Assembly: GCA_002429965.1 (NCBI GenBank)
Contig: DJBG01000206.1
Span: 11,352 to 26,739 of the forward strand
Reading direction: 5' to 3'
Source of the DNA: Hungatella sp. UBA5982
Lineage (GTDB): Bacteria; Bacillota; Clostridia; Lachnospirales; Lachnospiraceae
Length of the DNA: 15,388 nucleotides
The notes under the pieces are model-generated. The model had not been told where the DNA came from and searched no databases. It saw nothing but the letters and a program-made list of their open reading frames with translations. Shown here piece after piece: positions 6,531-13,307 of this stretch (its first letter is position 1; each line of letters opens with the position of its first letter). Made by a program: the position numbers and the translations under genes.

Positions 6531-8450
6531 ATGCCGAATATAACCGTACTGGATCAGAACACTATTAATAAAATAGCGGCAGGAGAGGTCATAGAACGTC
6601 CTGCCTCCGTTGTAAAGGAGCTTTTGGAAAACGCCATTGACGCTAAATCCACCGCAATTACCGTGGAGATAAAAGAAGGGGGAACCACCTTTATCCGGGT
6701 GACCGACAATGGCTGCGGAATCCCAAGAGAGGAAGTATCTCTTGCTTTTCTGAGCCATTCCACAAGCAAGATCAAATCCGTCGAGGATCTGTTTACCATT
6801 TCCTCTCTTGGATTTAGGGGAGAGGCTCTTGCAAGCATTGCTGCCGTCTCCCAGGTGGAACTTATTACCAAGACCAGCGCAGGGCTTACCGGAACCAGAT
6901 ATCAGATCGACGGTGGCGAGGAACGGACCGTAGAAGAGATCGGAGCACCTGAAGGAACCACCTTTATTGCCAGGAACCTGTTTTACAACACTCCGGCCAG
7001 AAAGAAGTTTCTAAAGACACCTGCGACAGAAGGGGCTCATGTGGCGGAACTGGTGGAAAAACTGGCACTTTCCCATCCGGAAGTATCCATCCGATTTATT
7101 CAGAACAACCAGAATAAACTTCACACTTCCGGAAATCATAATTTGAAGGATATTGTATACACTGTGTTTGGACGGGAGATTGCATCGAACCTTTTGGAGG
7201 TTACGGTGAAAAAAGATCAGATCTCCATTCATGGCTACATCGGGAAACCGGTGATCGCCAGAGGCAACCGTAATTACGAAAACTATTTCATCAATGGCAG
7301 GTACATAAAAAGCAGCATTATTTCCAGGGCAATTGAAGAAGCCTACCGGCCATTTATGATGCAGCATAAATATCCCTTTACCATGCTTCATTTTTCCATT
7401 GAACCGGAAATGCTCGATGTAAATGTCCATCCTACCAAGATGGAGCTTCGGTTCCGGGATGGGGAAATGGTCTATCACATGGTATATCAGGCAGTATCAG
7501 GTGCTTTGGCACACAAAGAGCTGATTCCTGAGGTGGAGTTAGAGAAGAAAAGGGAGGAAAAGCAGGGGTTTGCCGGAAAAAAATTCGAACCCAGCCCGGA
7601 GCCTTTTGAAAAGCGCCGGCTTATGGCTATGGAACAACAGGCTGTCACGGAAGAAAAGAAGGAAACTGCCGATTCTTTTCCTAAAAGATTAACTCCGCCC
7701 CAGCCTTCCTTTGTAAAGGAAAGGAATGAGCTGTCGGAGAACTGGTTAAAACCACAGACACCGGCCATTAACAGACTGGCGGAGGTTCCAGCCCAGGATG
7801 TGATTCCTAAAAGTGAAAAGGTGCCGGAACAACTGGATCTGTTTGACGGAAAGCTTCTGGAACCAAAGGCCCGGACCAGGCACAAGCTCATCGGTCAGCT
7901 GTTTGATACCTACTGGCTGGTGGAGTTTAACGAACAACTTTTTATTATTGACCAGCATGCCGCCCATGAAAAGGTTTTATATGAAAAAACCATGGGAACA
8001 CTTAAAGAAATGGAATGCATTTCCCAGTTGGTAAGCCCCCCTATCATCCTTACTTTAAACCAAAATGAAGAAGTTTTATTAAAACGCCATTTAAAATATT
8101 TTACGGATATGGGCTTCGAAATCGAGCCCTTTGGCGGCAGGGAATATGCAGTCAGAGGGGTTCCTGCCAACCTGTTTTCCATAGCAAAAAAAGAACTTTT
8201 AATCGAGATGATAGATGGATTGTCCGAGGATGGCTCATCCCATAACCCGGATATCATTTATGCGCGGGTTGCATCCTTGTCCTGCAAGGCAGCAGTAAAG
8301 GGAGGACACAGCTTATCTGCTGCGGAAGCCAACGGGCTTATCGACCAGCTTTTGAGCCTGGAAAATCCCTATGCCTGCCCTCACGGCAGGCCAACGATTA
8401 TTTCCATGAGCAAATATGAGTTAGAGAAGAAATTTAAGAGGATCGTATGA
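6531..8450 (+). CDS. mutL: DNA mismatch repair endonuclease MutL
   Basis: MutL links mismatch recognition by MutS to strand removal. The 639 residues begin with a GHKL ATPase domain: catalytic Glu30 and Asn34 in KELLENAIDA, DNGCGI at 59-64 and GFRGEAL at 94-100. A Pro/Glu/Lys-rich linker covers about 330-445. The C-terminal endonuclease domain has the DQHAxxExxxxE metal motif starting at Asp474 (Glu480, Glu485), SCKAAVK with Cys585, and CPHGRP with Cys616 and His618. These motifs mark the nicking MutL of organisms that lack MutH. AAGGAG (6517-6522) lies 8 nt before the ATG. The gene looks intact, which contrasts with the broken mutS before it; without MutS it has no known route to mispairs. 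Its end overlaps miaA by 4 nt. Confidence 0.96.
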   Translation: MPNITVLDQNTINKIAAGEVIERPASVVKELLENAIDAKSTAITVEIKEGGTTFIRVTDNGCGIPREEVSLAFLSHSTSKIKSVEDLFTISSLGFRGEALASIAAVSQVELITKTSAGLTGTRYQIDGGEERTVEEIGAPEGTTFIARNLFYNTPARKKFLKTPATEGAHVAELVEKLALSHPEVSIRFIQNNQNKLHTSGNHNLKDIVYTVFGREIASNLLEVTVKKDQISIHGYIGKPVIARGNRNYENYFINGRYIKSSIISRAIEEAYRPFMMQHKYPFTMLHFSIEPEMLDVNVHPTKMELRFRDGEMVYHMVYQAVSGALAHKELIPEVELEKKREEKQGFAGKKFEPSPEPFEKRRLMAMEQQAVTEEKKETADSFPKRLTPPQPSFVKERNELSENWLKPQTPAINRLAEVPAQDVIPKSEKVPEQLDLFDGKLLEPKARTRHKLIGQLFDTYWLVEFNEQLFIIDQHAAHEKVLYEKTMGTLKEMECISQLVSPPIILTLNQNEEVLLKRHLKYFTDMGFEIEPFGGREYAVRGVPANLFSIAKKELLIEMIDGLSEDGSSHNPDIIYARVASLSCKAAVKGGHSLSAAEANGLIDQLLSLENPYACPHGRPTIISMSKYELEKKFKRIV

Positions 8451-9403
8451 TGAGACCGCTGATTATTATAACGGGGCCGACGGCAGTGGGAAAGACCGCT
8501 CTGTCGGTCCGTCTTGCAAAGGCAATCGGAGGAGAAATTATAAGTGCTGATTCCATGCAGGTGTACCGCCATATGGATATCGGGTCTGCAAAGATTACAA
8601 GAGAAGAAATGGAAGGTGTTCCTCATTACCTGATCGATGTTCTTGATCCGGAAGAGGAATTTAATGTGACAGTTTTTCAAGAGATGGCCAAGGAAGCCGT
8701 GGAAGAGATTTATTCTCATGGCCATATTCCCATTGTGGCCGGAGGAACCGGTTTTTACATCCAGGCCCTTCTGAATGATATTGATTTTACGGAAAACGGA
8801 GAAGATACCTCCATACGCATGGAACTGGAAAAACTGGGACAGGAGAGAGGCGCAGAGTTTCTTCATAGCCTTCTCCGGGACATTGACCCGGATTCCGCCG
8901 CCCGGATCCATGAGAATAACATGAAACGGGTGATCCGGGCAATTGAGTATTACCGGCAGACCGGAGAGCGGATTTCTGAGCACAACATACGGGAAAGGCA
9001 GAAAAAGTCTCCTTATGATTTCCTCTATTATGTAGTAAATACGGACCGGGCCTGTCTCTATGACCGGATTGACCGGCGCGTGGATTTCATGTTTGAGCAG
9101 GGACTTGTAGAAGAGGTAATGCATTTAAAGGACATGGGCTTAACCAGGGACATGGTTTCCATGCAGGGCCTTGGATATAAGGAAATCCTGGATTATTTGC
9201 AGGGAATATATACACTGGAAGAAGCCCTCTATGTTCTGAAGCGCGACACCAGGCATTTTGCAAAGCGCCAGATCACCTGGTTTAAACGGGAACGGGATGT
9301 AAGATGGCTGAATCTTCCTGATTTTAACAATGACTTGGAAAAAGTGCTTTTAAAAATATTACAGGACACATATGAGATGTACGGATTGGAGAAAAATAAA
9401 TAA
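8447..9403 (+). CDS. miaA: tRNA dimethylallyltransferase MiaA
   Basis: MiaA transfers the dimethylallyl group to N6 of A37 in tRNAs reading UNN codons, giving the i6A substrate of MiaB. The 318 residues show the P-loop GPTAVGKT (10-17), the conserved Asp35-Ser36-Met-Gln-Val-Tyr segment, GGTGFYIQALL, and the late QGLGYKE and RHFAKRQITWFKRE motifs that bind substrate and tRNA. The length is normal. ATG at 8447 overlaps the mutL stop (ATGA), which suggests translational coupling; AAGAGGA at 8436-8442 serves it. An adjacent ATG at 8450 is an equal alternative and would remove one Met. I see no hfq after it, although hfq follows miaA in many Firmicutes. Confidence 0.96.
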   Translation: MMRPLIIITGPTAVGKTALSVRLAKAIGGEIISADSMQVYRHMDIGSAKITREEMEGVPHYLIDVLDPEEEFNVTVFQEMAKEAVEEIYSHGHIPIVAGGTGFYIQALLNDIDFTENGEDTSIRMELEKLGQERGAEFLHSLLRDIDPDSAARIHENNMKRVIRAIEYYRQTGERISEHNIRERQKKSPYDFLYYVVNTDRACLYDRIDRRVDFMFEQGLVEEVMHLKDMGLTRDMVSMQGLGYKEILDYLQGIYTLEEALYVLKRDTRHFAKRQITWFKRERDVRWLNLPDFNNDLEKVLLKILQDTYEMYGLEKNK

Positions 9404-10683
9404 TGGAAATAAATGAAATGTATGAAAACCTGGGAATCAGCCGTCAGGTTATGGATTTCGGGAAAGAAATCGAAGAAACTTTAAAGGAACGTTTTAAAGA
9501 GATCGATGAAACGGCCGAATATAATCAGATGAAGGTCATTAAAGCCATGCAGGAGAACCGGGTCAGTGACATCCATTTTGCGGCAACCACAGGCTATGGC
9601 TACAACGACTTGGGCCGTGACACTTTGGAGGCAGTTTATGCCAGCGTATTCCATACGGAAAGCGCTCTCGTAAGGCCGAACCTGATCAGCGGGACCCATG
9701 CCCTGACCGTTGCCCTTTCCGGAAATCTCCGCCCTGGCGATGAGCTGCTCTCACCAGTTGGAAAGCCTTATGATACCCTGGAAGAAGTGATCGGCATCAG
9801 GGACAGTGTGGGTTCCTTAAAAGAATATGGAGTGGTATACCGGCAGGTGGACCTTCTGGCCGATGGAACCTTTGACTACGAATCTATTAAAAAAGCAGTG
9901 AACGAAAAAACAAAGCTGGTCACCATCCAGCGTTCCAAAGGCTACGATACCCGTCCTACCTTTTCGGTTTCCCAGATCGGAGAACTGATTTCCTTCGTGA
10001 AAAAGCTGAAGCCGGATGTGATCTGCATGGTTGACAACTGTTACGGGGAATTCGTTGAACGGATTGAACCGTCCGATGTAGGAGCCGATATGGTGGTTGG
10101 CTCTCTCATAAAGAATCCGGGGGGTGGCATTGCCCCCATCGGCGGCTACATTGCAGGAAGAGCAGACTGTATTGACCGGGCTTCCTACCGTCTGACAGCA
10201 CCTGGCCTTGGAAAGGAAGTTGGAGCCACTCTGGGCCTTAACCAGTCCTTTTTTCAGGGACTATTCTTATCGCCTACCGTAGTGGCAGGAGCCTTAAAGG
10301 CCGCTGTTTTTGCTGCCAATGTCTATGAAAAGCTGGGCTTTTCCGTGGTGCCCGACGGTTCCCAGTCCCGCCATGATATTATCCAGGCTGTTACCTTTGG
10401 AAAGCCGGAAGGTGTCATTGCCTTCTGCCAGGGAATACAAGCGGCAGCCCCTGTTGACAGTTTTGTCACACCGGAACCATGGGATATGCCGGGTTATGAC
10501 GCCCCTGTCATCATGGCGGCAGGTGCCTTTGTACAAGGCTCATCCATTGAGCTGAGCGCCGACGGACCTATCAAACCGCCTTATGCGGTTTATTTTCAGG
10601 GAGGTCTTACCTGGTACCATGCAAAGCTGGGAATTTTAATGTCAGTGCAAAAGCTTTTGGAAATCGGTTTGATCCGGGTGTAA
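9403..10683 (+). CDS. PLP-dependent methionine gamma-lyase family protein (Alr/YnbB-type)
   Basis: This is a fold-type I PLP enzyme of 426 residues in the family called methionine gamma-lyase-like or aluminium resistance protein, like Bacillus YnbB. The PLP lysine is probably Lys237 in GSLIKNPGGGIAPIGGY, and the pyridine-nitrogen Asp is probably Asp211 in CMVDNCYGEF. An SGTHA stretch near residue 100 fits the phosphate-binding loop. The biochemical substrate of the family is not settled; the name comes from similarity to Cys/Met metabolism enzymes and from a phenotype, so I give no reaction. ATG at 9403 overlaps the miaA stop by one base (TAATG), with a GGAGA site about 12 nt upstream, so it belongs to the preceding operon. 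Its link to miaA recurs in Firmicutes, but the reason is unclear. Confidence 0.88.
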   Translation: MEINEMYENLGISRQVMDFGKEIEETLKERFKEIDETAEYNQMKVIKAMQENRVSDIHFAATTGYGYNDLGRDTLEAVYASVFHTESALVRPNLISGTHALTVALSGNLRPGDELLSPVGKPYDTLEEVIGIRDSVGSLKEYGVVYRQVDLLADGTFDYESIKKAVNEKTKLVTIQRSKGYDTRPTFSVSQIGELISFVKKLKPDVICMVDNCYGEFVERIEPSDVGADMVVGSLIKNPGGGIAPIGGYIAGRADCIDRASYRLTAPGLGKEVGATLGLNQSFFQGLFLSPTVVAGALKAAVFAANVYEKLGFSVVPDGSQSRHDIIQAVTFGKPEGVIAFCQGIQAAAPVDSFVTPEPWDMPGYDAPVIMAAGAFVQGSSIELSADGPIKPPYAVYFQGGLTWYHAKLGILMSVQKLLEIGLIRV

Positions 10684-10724
10684 GAATATTCACTTAACCT
10701 TGGAGGCAAATTATAAAAAAACGG

Positions 10725-10753
10725 TATACACAACTGCAAAACTATGTTAGAAT
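10725..10753 (+). promoter_or_regulatory. Possible promoter before the DUF4321-radC genes
   Basis: TAGAAT at 10748-10753 has an extended -10 TG at 10745-10746. TATACA at 10725-10730 (4 of 6) lies 17 nt upstream. The 124-bp gap after the PLP gene gives room for a new transcription unit, and I see no terminator in it. Moderate support only. Confidence 0.45.
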
Positions 10754-10807
10754 GATTTGATAGGTATGGACAATCCTGTCATAAAACCAAAAGGGGTAGC
10801 ATAGCAG

Positions 10808-11059
10808 ATGAAATACAAAAACTGCTGGGTACTGCTTCTTCTTATGCTGGCTGGCGTAGTTCTCGGAGGCTTTGTCGGAGATCTGACCCGGGGAATTTCC
10901 TGGCTGTCCTGGTTGAACGCGGGACAATCCTTTGGATTTGACACCCCATTGATCGTCAATCTCGGAATTCTGGTAATTACCTTTGGCATTAATATTAAAA
11001 TCACCATGGCTGGCATTATAGGAGTGGCGGCAGCCCTCATTACGTATCGGTTTATTTGA
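10808..11059 (+). CDS. DUF4321 small membrane protein
   Basis: The 83-residue protein has two hydrophobic spans, about residues 7-24 and 49-80, separated by a short polar stretch with GDLTRGISWLSWL. The Gly-Gly-Phe-Val-Gly-Asp pattern and size match the DUF4321 family of Clostridia. The function is unknown. An AAAGGGG site lies about 11 nt before the ATG, slightly far. The gene stands directly before radC and the mre genes, a position seen in other Clostridia, which hints at an envelope or elongation role but does not show it. The stop codon lies inside a palindrome (11057-11072). Confidence 0.8.
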   Translation: MKYKNCWVLLLLMLAGVVLGGFVGDLTRGISWLSWLNAGQSFGFDTPLIVNLGILVITFGINIKITMAGIIGVAAALITYRFI

Positions 11060-11109
11060 ACGCCTGCGTTCATGTGCAAGTAACAAAGCGGATTGCGAAT
11101 AACCGCTTT
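11057..11109 (+). other. Two hairpins between the DUF4321 gene and radC
   Basis: TGAACGC (11057-11063) pairs with GCGTTCA (11066-11072) and includes the stop codon. AAAGCGG (11085-11091) pairs with CCGCTTT (11103-11109) over an 11-nt loop. The second has the stem of a terminator, but TTTACCC follows rather than a T run, so termination would be weak at best. Confidence 0.4.
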
Positions 11110-11162
11110 ACCCTACATATGTCCTTTCTTAAAGTGCCTGGAGAGTAACGGTCAGGAGGCAT

Positions 11163-11858
11163 ATGAAACGAATAACGATGAAAGACATTCCTGCGGATGA
11201 ACGGCCCTATGAAAAGTGTTTAAAGGAGGGGCCGGAAGGCTTAAGTGATGCGGAGCTTTTATCTATTATTATCCGCACAGGTTCCAGGGAGAGCAACTCC
11301 CTGGTGCTGGCACAGAAGATACTGGCCTTAAATTATCCCAAAGAGGGTATTTTAGGGCTTTTGCATCTTTCAATGCCGGAGCTTATGTCAGTTAAGGGAA
11401 TCGGAGCTGTCAAAGGTGCCCAGCTTTTATGCGTGGGAGAGCTTTCCAGACGCATCTGGAAGAGAGCCGCCCGCTCCGATGGCGAGTCATTTAGCAATCC
11501 CCTTGATATTGTAAATTACTTTGTGGAGGACATGCGCCATAAAGAACAGGAGATGGTTTATATCGTGCTCCTGAATACAAAAGGAGCCCTGATAAGGGAC
11601 ATTATGATCTCTCAGGGAACGGTGAATTCTTCCGCGGTTTCTCCCAGGGAGATTTTCATTGAGGCTATGAAATATCATGCAGTAAGCCTGGTACTGGTCC
11701 ATAACCATCCAAGCGGAGATCCATCCCCCAGCAGGGAAGACTTAAGCTTCACCCGCAGGGTAAAGGAAGCAGGAGATTTGGTTGGCATCCGGCTGTTGGA
11801 TCACATTATCATAGGAGATAATTCCTATATCAGTTTGAAGGAACGGGGAATCTTATAG
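11163..11858 (+). CDS. radC: RadC family JAB/MPN-domain protein
   Basis: The 231 residues have an N-terminal helix-hairpin-helix region (SVKGIGAVKGAQL at about 76-88) and a C-terminal JAB/MPN+ metal-binding domain: His180-x-His182 in VHNHPSGDPSPS, with Asp193 eleven residues after the second His. The family was named for a supposed repair role that was later withdrawn, so the true activity is unknown; a metal-dependent hydrolase is the structural guess. A full AGGAGG (11154-11159) lies 3 nt before the ATG, which is close; the next in-frame ATG (11178) would be 18 nt away, so 11163 is kept. TAG at 11856-11858 directly abuts the mreC ATG. In many Firmicutes radC is followed by mreB; here it is not. 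Confidence 0.92.
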   Translation: MKRITMKDIPADERPYEKCLKEGPEGLSDAELLSIIIRTGSRESNSLVLAQKILALNYPKEGILGLLHLSMPELMSVKGIGAVKGAQLLCVGELSRRIWKRAARSDGESFSNPLDIVNYFVEDMRHKEQEMVYIVLLNTKGALIRDIMISQGTVNSSAVSPREIFIEAMKYHAVSLVLVHNHPSGDPSPSREDLSFTRRVKEAGDLVGIRLLDHIIIGDNSYISLKERGIL

Positions 11859-12779
11859 ATGGAATCAAAGCGCAGCAAATATGTTCTTATTGCTTTAACA
11901 GTATTTTGTGTCCTGCTGATCGGGCTGACCTCCATTCGTGACGAATGGCTGACGCCCCTTAGGACCGGAGTGGGTTATTTACTTATCCCGGTGCAATCGG
12001 GTGTTAATGCAGTTGGCTCGGCCATTTATGATGAAATTATCGATTATACAAAGCTTCATGACGCACTGAATGAAAATAAAGAGATGAAGGATATTATCAC
12101 ACAGCTGACTGAGGAAAACACCAGGCTTCAGTCAGAAGAATTTGAATTAAAACGGCTTCGCCAGCTTTACAGCCTGGATCAGGAGTACGGGCAATATACA
12201 AAGGTAGGGGCTAGGGTCATTGCCAATGACTCAAGCAACTGGTTCCAGATATTCCGTATCGACAAAGGCTCAAAGGATGGCATTGCCCCGGATATGAATG
12301 TTGTGGCCGGGGGCGGCTTAGTGGGCATTGTCACGGATGTGGGGGCGAATTATGCGACCGTCCGTTCCATTATTGATGATTCCAGCCGTGTGAGCGGCAT
12401 GGCCATGCAGTCCGGAAACAGCTGCATCGTTGCCGGTGACTTAACCCTGTTTAAGGAAGGAAGGCTCCGGATCACCAATGCGTTAAAGGAAAGCGATGTG
12501 AAAGACGGAGATAAGATCGTAACCTCCAACATCAGTTCCGTATTCCTGCCCGGCATCCTGGTTGGGTATGCTTCCGGCATTACCAATGATACCAACAACG
12601 TCACCAAATCAGGTTATTTAATTCCGGCTGCAAAGTTTGACAGCCTGCAGGAGGTTCTGGTTATCACGAAACTAAAATCTGACATGATGAAGGAAGAAGC
12701 TGCAGCCTCCCAGGAGGAAACAGCTATCCAGGAGACGGCTTCCTCAGAAGCAGAAACAACAGAGACCAATTCTCAATAA
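11859..12779 (+). CDS. mreC: Cell shape-determining protein MreC
   Basis: MreC is a membrane-anchored scaffold of the elongasome that activates PBP2 and works with MreD. The 306 residues show a membrane span at about 8-26 near the N-terminus, an acidic-basic coiled coil at about 62-105, then the beta-barrel region (VIANDSSNWFQIFRIDKG, GIVTDVG, VVAGDL-type turns). The last 30 residues are a Glu/Thr/Ser/Ala low-complexity tail with no known domain. The start abuts the radC stop with no gap, so translation is probably coupled; a GGGGA stretch in the radC end is the likely ribosome site. The length is ordinary for Firmicutes. mreD and PBP2 follow in the usual order. Confidence 0.93.
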   Translation: MESKRSKYVLIALTVFCVLLIGLTSIRDEWLTPLRTGVGYLLIPVQSGVNAVGSAIYDEIIDYTKLHDALNENKEMKDIITQLTEENTRLQSEEFELKRLRQLYSLDQEYGQYTKVGARVIANDSSNWFQIFRIDKGSKDGIAPDMNVVAGGGLVGIVTDVGANYATVRSIIDDSSRVSGMAMQSGNSCIVAGDLTLFKEGRLRITNALKESDVKDGDKIVTSNISSVFLPGILVGYASGITNDTNNVTKSGYLIPAAKFDSLQEVLVITKLKSDMMKEEAAASQEETAIQETASSEAETTETNSQ

Positions 12780-12788
12780 AGGAGTAAC

Positions 12789-13307
12789 ATGAGACGGATA
12801 CTTTTTAATGTGCTGATGATAATTTTGGCATTTACCATTCAAAACTGCCTGTTTCCGTTGCTGCCGTTTTTATCGGCCGCTCCCAATCTGCTCTTAATCC
12901 TCACCTTTTCCTTTGGCTTCATGCATGGGAAAGAGTCCGGGATGTATTACGGGCTTTTGGCAGGGCTTCTCATGGATTTATTTTACAGCGGGCCTTTTGG
13001 CTTTTACACCCTGATTTTTATCTATGTAGGCTATATCAACGGAATTTGTACGAAATACTATTATGAAGATTACATTACGCTGCCTCTTATCCTAAGCGTA
13101 CTGAACGAGTTGGCTTACAACTTATATATTTATGTTTTCCGGTTCCTGATCCGCCAGAAAGTCAGGGTTGGGTATTATTTTATTAATCTGATGCTTCCGG
13201 AAATCATTTTTACCGTTGTAACGACCCTGCTTCTTTATCGGGTATTCCTGATTTTGAACAGGCACTTGGAAGAGATAGGAAAAAGAGGTGATTCGGCAAT
13301 TGTTTAG
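12789..13307 (+). CDS. mreD: Rod shape-determining protein MreD
   Basis: MreD is a small polytopic membrane partner of MreC. The 172 residues are strongly hydrophobic, with about five membrane spans starting at residue 5. An inner Gly-Leu-Leu-Met-Asp-Leu-Phe-Tyr-Ser-Gly segment matches the most conserved part of the family, including the Asp in the membrane. AAAGGAG (12778-12784) overlaps the mreC stop region and lies 4 nt before the ATG. The 3' end overlaps the PBP2 start by 8 nt. Identification rests on hydrophobicity, that motif and position. Confidence 0.9.
   Translation: MRRILFNVLMIILAFTIQNCLFPLLPFLSAAPNLLLILTFSFGFMHGKESGMYYGLLAGLLMDLFYSGPFGFYTLIFIYVGYINGICTKYYYEDYITLPLILSVLNELAYNLYIYVFRFLIRQKVRVGYYFINLMLPEIIFTVVTTLLLYRVFLILNRHLEEIGKRGDSAIV

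Noticed and set aside
8381..9124. 247-codon open frame on the minus strand across miaA
   Set aside because: It lies opposite miaA, an unmistakable gene; its protein has no recognisable motif, and it is a shadow of miaA codon use.
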